Shown here piece by piece: positions 7,363 to 14,443 of a DNA stretch of 15,762 nt. This DNA is from Promethearchaeota archaeon (lineage in GTDB: Archaea > Asgardarchaeota > Lokiarchaeia > Sigynarchaeales > SOKP01), in NCBI GenBank assembly GCA_014729315.1, contig WJKD01000382.1:1-15762 (forward strand), written 5' to 3'. Under the pieces are notes generated by a model. It worked only from the letters and a program-made list of their open reading frames with translations. It was not told the origin of the DNA and did not search any database. How positions within the stretch are numbered: the first letter of the stretch is position 1; each line of letters begins with the position of its first letter. Both the position numbers and the translations under genes were made by a program.

Positions 7363-8172
7363 ATGTCGAGAAGAATTGACCTTTTGAGATTGGACTATAT
7401 CTTTAGCGTGATGGTTCCCATGTTGATTGCTATTTATCTTAATAACCTAAATCCTTTAAAGCACATAGATATACTCGTGGGATTCGCAATGCTGGCGGTT
7501 ACGGGAAATACATGGAATGATGTAATAGATATGAAAGATCCTACGGAGATAGATACTTTAGAGCGAGTGAAAGGATATCATCCAAAGGAAATTTTCACGA
7601 TTGGTTTTGTAAGCTTTATTTTAGGTATCACGCTTTTAATTCGCACTTGCGTAGTTCACCCGATAAATGGTTTATTCTTATTAATTATCGTTGTAATGGT
7701 ATTATTATACTGCAAATGGTTAAAACCAATTCCTATCGTCAATCATGTCTTTTTGGGGGCGTCTCACGTTATTTTTCCTTATTTGATGATAAAAGTGGAT
7801 GCTGGAGTTCCTATGATGTCTCAAGTCGAATGGTTATTAATGTTAAGCTTTTTTACTTTTGCTATCACAGGCCAATTCGTCCACGAAGTAATTGACGGTG
7901 ATTCTTTACGGAAATATTTGTCTTTAAGACAATGTCAAATTGTAATTTGGACCTCCTCAATAATTTCTTTAGTTCTTGGAGTATGGGCGTTCATCTTTTT
8001 AGAACAATTCTACTTTTTGCCTTTTGTATTTTTGCCTATCGGGACATTATACACATTTCGACATCCAACAGAGTCCACGCGGGGGGTGAAGGACATAGGT
8101 ATTCTTATAGGAAACTTTCTTTTAGTTTATTTTGTCTGTCTTATAATTCTTCAAATGGTTGAGGTTATTTGA
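7363..8172 (+). CDS. UbiA-family membrane prenyltransferase
   Basis: This 269-residue protein has eight to nine hydrophobic segments. The first Asp-rich motif is NDVIDMKD (52-59), close to the N...D...D signature that binds Mg2+-prenyl diphosphate, though the last Asp is one place early. The second is HEVIDGD (174-180), with Glu175, Asp178 and Asp180 in place of the usual D..D...D. YCKWLKPIP (116-124) fits the conserved Y....LK..P segment. Family members attach isoprenoid chains to aromatic or glycerol-phosphate acceptors at the membrane. In archaea these include digeranylgeranylglyceryl phosphate synthase for core lipids and quinone or heme enzymes. The altered motifs make a specific assignment unsafe. 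It has its own TATA box and is followed 85 bases later by the HdrD-like pair, which could share a membrane electron-carrier theme (inference only). Confidence 0.83.
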   Translation: MSRRIDLLRLDYIFSVMVPMLIAIYLNNLNPLKHIDILVGFAMLAVTGNTWNDVIDMKDPTEIDTLERVKGYHPKEIFTIGFVSFILGITLLIRTCVVHPINGLFLLIIVVMVLLYCKWLKPIPIVNHVFLGASHVIFPYLMIKVDAGVPMMSQVEWLLMLSFFTFAITGQFVHEVIDGDSLRKYLSLRQCQIVIWTSSIISLVLGVWAFIFLEQFYFLPFVFLPIGTLYTFRHPTESTRGVKDIGILIGNFLLVYFVCLIILQMVEVI

Positions 8173-8191
8173 AATATTTCCAAGAAAAAGA

Positions 8192-8203
8192 CTTATATTT
8201 ATT
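8192..8203 (+). promoter_or_regulatory. Possible TATA box of the HdrD-like pair
   Basis: CTTATATTTATT is centred about 60 bases before the ATG at 8258, allowing a leader of about 30 bases. A second TATA-like string (8238-8247) is too near the start codon to direct initiation upstream of it. The choice between them is uncertain. Confidence 0.3.
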
Positions 8204-8257
8204 TAGGTTTAATTTCATATAAGTTAAACAATTTGAATTATATATAACGAGCTAAAA

Positions 8258-9529
8258 ATGAACGATATAGAACCCATTGGGTTTGATTTTTTTTCTCCAT
8301 TCAACGATGAAGCCTGCACATTGTGCGGAGAATGTTTTAGCAATTGTCCCATCGTCGATCTAAGCGTTGAAGAAGCAATTAAAGAAATGGAAAAATTGAG
8401 ATCAAATCAAGAAACGGATTATATTCTAGAAAAATGTCAAAGTTGTTTTACATGTAATATTTACTGTCCTGAAGATGCCCATCCAACTTCTTTAATTCTC
8501 AAAAGATGGAACGAACTCTATGAAAAAGAAGGACTTAAAAAGCGAGGGAAGTATTACATAACACATTATCCCCAATATCCTAATTTTCGGAGCTACGTAA
8601 TGGAAAGATTACCTCAAGAAACCAAAAAGTTAGTAAAATCCTGGGCCGATTTAACCCCACTTAAAGGAGATACATTGACGTATCCTGGTTGTAATGTTAT
8701 CACCTACGCTGAGCTAACGCAAGCAAGCTTTTTTAAAAATCTGGAGATACGAGGCAGACTTGAATACTGTTGTGGTGAAACTCTATTTAGAACAGGATAT
8801 AGAAAAGAATTATTTAATGTGACCAAGAGATTGGATAAATGGTTTAACAATTTAAAACCAAAACATCTTTTGGTTCTCTGCACTGCGGGTACGAATGTTT
8901 TTAAAAATGTCTTACCTCATTATGGTTTAACATATAAGTTTGAGTCCATAAAATCTTATATCCAATTTCTTTGGGAAAAAATTCAATCTGGCGAAATAAA
9001 AATCACTAACAAATTAGATTTAACGGTGACTATCCAAGAATCTTGCTACGCAAAAATGTTTGGAGACGAATATATGGATTTACCGAGGAAAATATTAAAC
9101 ACATTAGGCGTAAAAATAGTTGAAATTGACGCAATTAGAGAAGATATGAGATGTTGCGGAATTGGGGGTGGTTTTTCCTTAGAAGCGGCATATCACCCTT
9201 TAAAAATAAGATCTTCAGCAGTGAGAAATCTAAAAGAGTTCCAAAAAACCAAAGCGGATGCTGTTTGCGTTTATTGCGCGGGATGTTTGGCAACATTAAC
9301 ATCAGCTGAAAAATTATCACTCAAAAATATAAAAGTCTACCACATTGTAGAACTTATTCAAATGGCGATTGAGGAAGAACCAAGCTTAACTCAAGAGGCT
9401 AAGAAGAAGAGAGCTAAAGACTTTTTCTGGGGAATAGTAAAAAATCAATTTCCTAAAGTAGGATCTAAAAAAACATTCAAGATAGCTGATATCCCAGAAG
9501 ATCCTCCACCATATGGAGATGCATGGTAA
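8258..9529 (+). CDS. HdrD-like iron-sulfur protein (two 4Fe-4S clusters plus CCG domains)
   Basis: This 423-residue protein combines an HdrC-like N-terminus with HdrB-like CCG domains, as in HdrD and GlcF/LutA relatives. Two complete 4Fe-4S motifs are present: C20-C23-C26-C30P and C60-C63-C66-C70P. The first CCG domain is partly worn, with C145 (YPGC), C171-C172-G and C208, but the closing CxxC is C208..G211. The second CCG domain is complete: C263, C299-C300-G and C340xxC343. Such domains hold the noncubane cluster that reduces disulfides in heterodisulfide reductase; in other members they pass electrons between flavoproteins and the membrane. No transmembrane helix is seen, so it is cytoplasmic or peripheral. 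No HdrA, HdrE or flavin dehydrogenase is in the window, so partner and substrate are unknown. It overlaps the next gene by seven bases. Confidence 0.88.
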   Translation: MNDIEPIGFDFFSPFNDEACTLCGECFSNCPIVDLSVEEAIKEMEKLRSNQETDYILEKCQSCFTCNIYCPEDAHPTSLILKRWNELYEKEGLKKRGKYYITHYPQYPNFRSYVMERLPQETKKLVKSWADLTPLKGDTLTYPGCNVITYAELTQASFFKNLEIRGRLEYCCGETLFRTGYRKELFNVTKRLDKWFNNLKPKHLLVLCTAGTNVFKNVLPHYGLTYKFESIKSYIQFLWEKIQSGEIKITNKLDLTVTIQESCYAKMFGDEYMDLPRKILNTLGVKIVEIDAIREDMRCCGIGGGFSLEAAYHPLKIRSSAVRNLKEFQKTKADAVCVYCAGCLATLTSAEKLSLKNIKVYHIVELIQMAIEEEPSLTQEAKKKRAKDFFWGIVKNQFPKVGSKKTFKIADIPEDPPPYGDAW

Positions 9530-10893
9530 GAATGGTTATTAGAGAAAGAACTTCTATTTTTAGAGAAGATCTATGCGATTTATGTGGTGAATGTCTTCAC
9601 CAGTGTCCCGTTTTGCACTTGCCTTATGATGAAGCAAAGAAGGAAGTGAAGCGATTAATTGACGGAGAGGAATCCCAATATGCGCTTTCAAAGTGCAATA
9701 CATGTTTTAGTTGTAATATCTATTGCCCTCAGAACGCCAATCCCTATCAATTAATTTTGGAACGATGGAATGATGCCTATAAAAAAGGAGGAGCACCGCC
9801 CCTATATAAATTTGTATGTCCAACCGAAGAGCCAAATATTTGGCAACTACTTAATCTATTTTTAAGTGAGAAAGAAAAAAAATGGATTCTCAAATGGGTC
9901 ACTTATACGCCCAAACCAGGCGACAGAGTTCTTCTTATTGGCAACTATACTCATTTATTTCCTTTCATCATCGGCGGAAGTCATCTTTTGGATAATTTTG
10001 TTCCTATTTCAAGAGTAGACCAATGGGAGGGAGGAGCCTATCTCTATCAAGGGGGTTATCTGGATGTAGTCCAGAAGATCGCACAAAGATGTAAACAAGA
10101 TTTTGAGCGGTGGGGAATAAAACAAGTGGCTCACACATTAGACGCCGTGGAATATATTTTTTCAGAAGTCCATCCAAAAGAAATGGGCGTAATTCACACC
10201 CCTGCGATAATCAATTTTAACGAATGGATTATCAAAAAAGTAAGAACGGGAGATATAACGATTAAAAACAAATTGAACTTAAAAGTGACTATTCATGATA
10301 ATTGCTATTCTAAGTGTATCAGCGGGAAATATTGGTCTACTCCCAGAGAATTATTAAAGCTATGTGGATGTGATGTCAAGGAGATGAGGCATATCAAGAA
10401 AGACTCTTTATGCTGTGGTTTTGGCGCAGGAGCCTCTTGGGTTAAAAATATTGCAATTCCGTTTGATATTATCTCAGAAGGTATAAAAAAGTTTAGAGAG
10501 GCTGAAGCAACAGGTGCCAATGCCTTGATATCTTATTGTGGTGGTTGTATTTACCTTTTATGGGCGACAAAAGTCTTGATGAATAGTAAAATTAATTTAT
10601 ACCACCTTATTGAAGTAGTGCGAATGGGTATGGGAGAGGATCTAAATTATCCAGAAGATCACATAAGCCGAGCATGGGACATTATTGCGATAATTACTTA
10701 TCAGCTTATAGTTTCAATGTTTCAGAAGAATTTTTATATCAAAAAGATTACTTATGACAAGAAAATGAGCACATTCTGGCCTAAAAAATATCTTCTCCTA
10801 AGATTTATGAGAAAACTTTTGGATATATATATTATAAAATGGGTTTTTTCTAAGTTTTTCTTAAGTTCGATAAGATTTATGAAAACCCGATAA
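9523..10893 (+). CDS. HdrD-like iron-sulfur protein with cysteine-free first CCG domain and hydrophobic tail
   Basis: This 456-residue paralogue of the preceding protein starts inside that gene's last codons (ATG 9523; the neighbour stops at 9529). An ATG at 9532 is an alternative start; GGAG at 9515-9518 could serve either. It keeps both 4Fe-4S motifs (C18-C21-C24-C28P, C58-C61-C64-C68P) and a full second CCG domain (C261, C297-C298-G, C339xxC342). In the first CCG domain every ligand is gone: YPGC is replaced by the GNYT stretch near 140, CCG by GGAY near 170 and the CxxC by HTLD at 204-207. Residues 387-400 and 422-450 form a basic, hydrophobic C-terminal tail absent from its partner, suggesting peripheral membrane attachment. 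The overlap implies translational coupling and a heteromer with the upstream protein. The reaction is unknown. Confidence 0.87.
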   Translation: MVRMVIRERTSIFREDLCDLCGECLHQCPVLHLPYDEAKKEVKRLIDGEESQYALSKCNTCFSCNIYCPQNANPYQLILERWNDAYKKGGAPPLYKFVCPTEEPNIWQLLNLFLSEKEKKWILKWVTYTPKPGDRVLLIGNYTHLFPFIIGGSHLLDNFVPISRVDQWEGGAYLYQGGYLDVVQKIAQRCKQDFERWGIKQVAHTLDAVEYIFSEVHPKEMGVIHTPAIINFNEWIIKKVRTGDITIKNKLNLKVTIHDNCYSKCISGKYWSTPRELLKLCGCDVKEMRHIKKDSLCCGFGAGASWVKNIAIPFDIISEGIKKFREAEATGANALISYCGGCIYLLWATKVLMNSKINLYHLIEVVRMGMGEDLNYPEDHISRAWDIIAIITYQLIVSMFQKNFYIKKITYDKKMSTFWPKKYLLLRFMRKLLDIYIIKWVFSKFFLSSIRFMKTR

Positions 10894-10933
10894 AGGAATA
10901 AATTATAAAAGTTCTAATCGTAAATAAATTAAG

Positions 10934-10943
10934 TTTAATATAA
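10934..10943 (+). promoter_or_regulatory. Possible TATA box of the small unknown gene
   Basis: TTTAATATAA is centred about 58 bases before the ATG at 10996, giving a leader of roughly 30 bases. It is one of several AT-rich choices in this gap, so confidence is low. Confidence 0.25.
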
Positions 10944-10995
10944 AGTAAACCAATATAGTAATAAGGAAATTCACAATTCTAAAAATCTGATTTCT

Positions 10996-11226
10996 ATGGT
11001 GAAAGTTAAGGACATTAAAAATATATTGGAAGAATACATGTTAGACGCAGATGCAAAATTCAGCGAAATCAAACCTTATCTTCGTAGTTCGTTTGATTGG
11101 GAAATCGATCCGCTGAAAAACAACGAGTTCATGATTCGAGGTATAATTATCGACGATAATAAAAAAGTGAGCGAAATTCTAGAATCGCATCTTCCTGAAG
11201 AATCTATTGTGTATAAAGAAGTTTAA
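10996..11226 (+). CDS. Small protein of unknown function
   Basis: This 76-residue, acidic, soluble protein starts MVKVKDIKNILEEYM and ends near EESIVYKEV. The pattern suggests an N-terminal helix (4-16), a central beta-rich part (DWEIDPLKNNEFMIRGIIIDD, about 34-54) and a final helix (56-66), so it may be a small alpha-beta fold. There are no cysteines, membrane segments or motifs I can name. It stands alone, 102 bases after the HdrD-like pair and 179 bases before the zinc-ribbon/LRR gene. Regular codon use and the absence of a better frame favour a real gene. Confidence 0.6.
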   Translation: MVKVKDIKNILEEYMLDADAKFSEIKPYLRSSFDWEIDPLKNNEFMIRGIIIDDNKKVSEILESHLPEESIVYKEV

Positions 11227-11365
11227 GGTATCAAAAAGTAAGATATATTAACCAATTACCTTATTGGCAATAATAAAATACTCCAAAATTTTTAAAAATC
11301 TAATTGCTTTATTAATTTTATATTTCAGATTAATCCAATCTAATTTAAAGGTCTTATTTCCTAAG

Positions 11366-11371
11366 TTTATA
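11366..11371 (+). promoter_or_regulatory. TATA-like box before the zinc-ribbon/LRR gene
   Basis: TTTATA within AAGTTTATACGATATT lies about 37 bases before the ATG at 11406, predicting a leader of about 10 bases. The gap 11227-11405 also contains a small palindrome, CCAAT (11252-11256) with ATTGG (11263-11267), of unclear role. Confidence 0.35.
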
Positions 11372-11405
11372 CGATATTCAAACGAAATGTCAAGGTTAGA
11401 TATTA

Positions 11406-11663
11406 ATGAACAATAAATCAAGTCGTAGATGTTATAATTGTCAAAGTCCTTTAATATATTCGGATTTTATCCGAACCAATCGAGTAGAATATTCAAAAAA
11501 AACACTTGATGGTTTATGGAACTTAAATATTGTTGAACTTTATTGTTGTGCGTGTTTTAAAGCATTTAAAAAAAAATTAGAGTTAGAAGAACTTAAAGAC
11601 AAACTCTTTCCCAGATATTGTGCTATTTGTAGAAAAAAACTTGAGCTTCACGAGCCTCCATAG
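11406..11663 (+). CDS. N-terminal zinc-ribbon part of an interrupted zinc-ribbon/LRR gene
   Basis: This 85-residue open stretch has one complete zinc ribbon (C9/C12 and C47/C50, 34 residues between the pairs) and then the first half of a second (C72/C75). It ends at a TAG (11661-11663). The missing second half of that second ribbon, a CxxC, is found downstream in the same reading frame at the beginning of the 11682-12428 segment. The stretch is therefore best read as the front of one longer gene rather than as a gene of its own. If translated alone, it would make a small protein with one intact zinc site and half of another. Confidence 0.55.
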   Translation: MNNKSSRRCYNCQSPLIYSDFIRTNRVEYSKKTLDGLWNLNIVELYCCACFKAFKKKLELEELKDKLFPRYCAICRKKLELHEPP

Positions 11664-11681
11664 ATATATCAAGCCTTTCCT

Positions 11682-12428
11682 ATGAATTTTTTACTCATCA
11701 TATGGATAAATTCCCGATCTAATCTCTATTGCGGCCAATGTGCTCAAACTATTTTCTCGGCAAAAGAATTCGCCGATAAACAAGCTAAAATCGAGAGGAA
11801 AGAAAAGTTTTCTGCGGAATATCAATCTATAATTGAGGAAGGACGAAATAAAATAAAAAAAGTTCACGCAAAATTGCCTAGTGCCGAATTAGCCTTTCTT
11901 AATGACTTAGAAAACGATTTAGGTTTTTCAATACCATTTTGTCCAAAAATTGGGCATGATTCGTATGGTTTTAGCGTGTTTCAAAACCATATTTCTGCTC
12001 TTGGTCTTAACAATTGCGATTTAAGAGATGTATCCCCGAAAATAAAGAATCTTAAATGCCTAAGAAAGCTGGTTCTAAACAATAACGATTTGGTGTCCAT
12101 CCCGAACGCTTTTAAACATCTTAGATCTTTAAGAATTTTGCTTTTGGAAAATAACAACATCGGAAATATCCCTCCTTTTCTAGGATCGTTAGCCTATCTC
12201 AAAGATTTAAATCTATGGGGAAATTTAGTAGATTATATCCCTAAGCACATCACTTCCTTTGCTTCGCTTAAGTATCTTAATTTAAGTTATAATTCAATAT
12301 CTAATTTTCCAGATTTTTTATTCGAGCATAAGTCATTAAGATTTTTATACTTGATTGGAAACTTTATTGAAAAACTACCCCAGAGAATATATAAGCGAAA
12401 TCATAATAATTTGAAAGTTATCTTATAG
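11682..12428 (+). CDS. Leucine-rich-repeat part of an interrupted zinc-ribbon/LRR gene
   Basis: This 248-residue segment starts at an in-frame ATG that may not be the true start. LYCGQCAQTIF (15-25) supplies the second CxxC (C17/C20) of a zinc ribbon begun before the TAG at 11661. Residues 27-65 are charged and helical. Residues 66-103 (SAELAFLNDLENDLGFSIPF followed by a GF....N segment) resemble the cap I recall in front of Asgard-type LRR proteins. About six 23-residue leucine-rich repeats follow (104-236), such as LRKLVLNNNDLVSIP and LKYLNLSYNSISNFP. LRR surfaces bind proteins, and combined with zinc ribbons they suggest an adaptor or a ubiquitin/GTPase-network protein, but no partner can be named. 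The gene ends in TAG, 23 bases before the radical SAM gene. Confidence 0.72.
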   Translation: MNFLLIIWINSRSNLYCGQCAQTIFSAKEFADKQAKIERKEKFSAEYQSIIEEGRNKIKKVHAKLPSAELAFLNDLENDLGFSIPFCPKIGHDSYGFSVFQNHISALGLNNCDLRDVSPKIKNLKCLRKLVLNNNDLVSIPNAFKHLRSLRILLLENNNIGNIPPFLGSLAYLKDLNLWGNLVDYIPKHITSFASLKYLNLSYNSISNFPDFLFEHKSLRFLYLIGNFIEKLPQRIYKRNHNNLKVIL

Positions 12429-12451
12429 GTCAAATATAGCAATCTATTCTT

Positions 12452-13507
12452 ATGAAAAATCGGAATAAAAGCTTCCTAAGAAAGGCAAAATACCAAGAAG
12501 AAGTAAACCACAAATTTACTCAATGTTTAACCTGCGAAAGAAAGTGTAAAATAGAAAGAGGAAAGGTGGGATATTGTCAGACCAGAAAAAATGTCGGCGG
12601 AGTAATTTATTCGCTCGTCTATGGGTGTATTCCGACTATATCGAAAAATCCTATCGAGAAAAAACCCTTATATCACTTTTTTCCCGGTTCTAAAGCTCTT
12701 ACTATCGGAACTTACGGATGTAATTTTAGTTGTTTTTGGTGTCAAAATCATCACATCTCTCATCCAGACCAGAAAATCTCTTTAAGAGTATATCAGGAAA
12801 AAGAATACCTTTCTCCAGCGGATTTTGTAAAAATAGCTAAAGAAAAAAAATGTCAAGGAACTTCGATATCCTTTAACGAGCCTACTTTACTTTTTGAATA
12901 TTCTTTAGATATTTTTAAATTAGCGAAAGAAAATGGACTATATAACACCTATGTGTCGAATGGGTATATGACGGAATTCATTCTTCGAGATCTGATTGAT
13001 TCAGGACTTGATGCAATAAATATCGATATTAAAGGAAACCAAAAGATGGTCAGGAAATATTGCGGAGCCGATGTGGAAAAAGTCTGGCGGAACGCCAAGA
13101 TAATTAAAGAATCAGGAATCCATGTAGAAATTACTACGCTTTTAATTGATGGTTTAAATTCTAATGAAGAATTTATTAAAGCTATTTCAGAACGAATATG
13201 TAAAGAATTAGGTGAATGCACACCATATCATTTATCGAGATTCTTCCCACATTATAAATCTTCTCAAAAAGGGTTTAATCGTCCAACTAGCGTAAAAATT
13301 TTACATAAATCGTATAATATCGCAAAACAATCGGGTTTAAAATTCGTGTATTTAGGAAACTTATATGAAGAAAAAAAGATAAATACTGTTTGTCCGAAAT
13401 GCGGTAAAATCGCTATTAGGAGAGACAATTTCACTGCTAAAGGAATTCGCCTCGATTCCAATGGAAATTGCTCGAATTGCGGATTTCCAATTGCGATTAC
13501 TTCGTAA
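12452..13507 (+). CDS. amrS: AmrS-type radical SAM enzyme (AmmeMemoRadiSam family)
   Basis: This 351-residue protein resembles pyruvate-formate-lyase-activating-enzyme relatives of the AmmeMemoRadiSam group. An N-terminal cysteine cluster (C25, C28, C32, C42) precedes YGCIPTISKNPIEKKPLYHF (57-76), a segment typical of the group. The radical SAM signature C90xxxC94xxC97 binds the 4Fe-4S cluster that cleaves S-adenosylmethionine. SFNEPTLLFEY (140-150) and INIDIKG (189-195) fit the barrel strands that contact SAM. A C-terminal zinc ribbon (C314/C317, C340/C343) closes the protein. The family is defined by association with MEMO and AMMECR1 proteins; the modified substrate is not settled. Neither partner gene is in this window. 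It follows the LRR segment by 23 bases and may share its transcript. The symbol is a family-level assignment. Confidence 0.87.
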   Translation: MKNRNKSFLRKAKYQEEVNHKFTQCLTCERKCKIERGKVGYCQTRKNVGGVIYSLVYGCIPTISKNPIEKKPLYHFFPGSKALTIGTYGCNFSCFWCQNHHISHPDQKISLRVYQEKEYLSPADFVKIAKEKKCQGTSISFNEPTLLFEYSLDIFKLAKENGLYNTYVSNGYMTEFILRDLIDSGLDAINIDIKGNQKMVRKYCGADVEKVWRNAKIIKESGIHVEITTLLIDGLNSNEEFIKAISERICKELGECTPYHLSRFFPHYKSSQKGFNRPTSVKILHKSYNIAKQSGLKFVYLGNLYEEKKINTVCPKCGKIAIRRDNFTAKGIRLDSNGNCSNCGFPIAITS

Positions 13508-13538
13508 AAGATATTTTTGATAATATTTTCTTTCTAAT

Positions 13539-14372
13539 ATGACTGAAAAATTTGCTGAAATTAATGGAATCAAAATCTGCTACGAAATTAACGGTCGTGG
13601 TTTTCCCTTAGTTTTAATTCACGGATATGGAGGCAAAAAAGAATATTGGTTTGCCGTTAAAGATTTTTTAGCGAGTAAATTTCAACTTATCACTTTTGAT
13701 CTGCGCAACTCTGGAAAATCTGAGAGACTAAATCAACCCATTACAATGGATGTATTCGCAGAGGATGTAAAATCATTAATCAATTATCTCAATTTAGATC
13801 AAATAAATATCGGAGGAACCTCATTGGGAGGAATGATTACTCAAAAATTTATCTTAAAATATCCTGAAAGAGTTAACAAAGCAATATTTATAAACACGCA
13901 TTATAATGGAAAGATGGGCGAAATAATACTGGAAACTACTAAAGAGCAAGTTAAAAATTTCTCGAGAAACTATGAAAAAAATGAAGATTATTGGGAAGAA
14001 GCAAAGTTCTTATTCCATAGAAAGATGAGAAGAGAAATGATGGAAAATCCAAAAAAGAAATTTTATGGAATCTGGACTGCAGAAGATTTGATAGAATTGA
14101 CGGAAACCAATCCCCCTACCATAGAGGATACGATAAATCAAGGGAACGCGTTTAAAGGTTTCGATACGTACGACCAATTAAAGAATATTCGAAATCCAGT
14201 ATTACTAATTGCTTCTTCGCACGATCGAATTTTACCAAAATCCCAAATGATTGAAATGCACCATCTTATCCCAAATAGTAGACTGGAAATTATAGAGAAG
14301 GCAGGTCATTGGTCGCCCATATCGAGAGCCCCGGAAATTAGTCAAATACTTTTAGATTTCCTAAGCAATTAA
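13539..14372 (+). CDS. Alpha/beta-hydrolase, copy 1 of three (intact)
   Basis: This 277-residue protein has the complete alpha/beta-hydrolase layout: oxyanion segment LIHGYGG (26-32), FDLRNSGKS (53-61), nucleophile elbow GGTSLGG (92-98, Ser95), acid SSHDRILP (226-233, Asp229) and AGHWSP with His257. The lid region (about 125-190) is charged and helical. There is no signal peptide, so it acts in the cytoplasm as an esterase, lactonase or related hydrolase; the substrate cannot be read. The first 50 bases of the gene are nearly identical to those of the third copy at 15375, and its layout matches the broken second copy, showing tandem duplication. It starts 31 bases after the radical SAM gene. 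Confidence 0.9.
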   Translation: MTEKFAEINGIKICYEINGRGFPLVLIHGYGGKKEYWFAVKDFLASKFQLITFDLRNSGKSERLNQPITMDVFAEDVKSLINYLNLDQINIGGTSLGGMITQKFILKYPERVNKAIFINTHYNGKMGEIILETTKEQVKNFSRNYEKNEDYWEEAKFLFHRKMRREMMENPKKKFYGIWTAEDLIELTETNPPTIEDTINQGNAFKGFDTYDQLKNIRNPVLLIASSHDRILPKSQMIEMHHLIPNSRLEIIEKAGHWSPISRAPEISQILLDFLSN

Positions 14373-14412
14373 AAACAGGCGAGAACATATGTTTATCTAA
14401 ATTTCTAAAAAA

Positions 14413-14420
14413 TTTATAAA
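14413..14420 (+). promoter_or_regulatory. TATA box before the broken hydrolase copy
   Basis: TTTATAAA within AAAAAATTTATAAATAC is centred about 28 bases before the ATG at 14444. It predicts a leaderless transcript, even though the gene it serves is disrupted. Confidence 0.5.
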
Positions 14421-14443
14421 TACAAAAGTAAGATCCACTAATA

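Larger units (their letters stand above)
11406..12428 (+). pseudogene. Whole zinc-ribbon/LRR gene, interrupted near 11645-11719
   Basis: The two halves above share one reading frame and split a zinc ribbon. Counted through the stop, the gap between its CxxC pairs is 33 residues, against 34 in the intact first ribbon. In the third frame, 11645-11719 is open and reads as ordinary polar protein (SIDISSLSYEFFTHHMDKFP). The same-frame reading (NFLLIIWIN) is oddly hydrophobic. A frameshift near 11645-11660 and a compensating one near 11705-11719 would restore a single protein of about 340 residues. The cause could be mutation or sequencing/assembly error. Confidence 0.6.

Noticed and set aside
11252..11267. 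Small palindrome CCAAT...ATTGG between two genes
   Set aside because: Only five base pairs with no T-run right after it; in DNA this AT-rich it can arise by chance.
11661..11663. TAG as a pyrrolysine or readthrough codon in the zinc-ribbon/LRR gene
   Set aside because: TAG is used as an ordinary terminal stop at 2994-2996 and 12426-12428, no pyrrolysine genes are visible, and the out-of-frame reading across the gap is more protein-like, favouring frameshifts.
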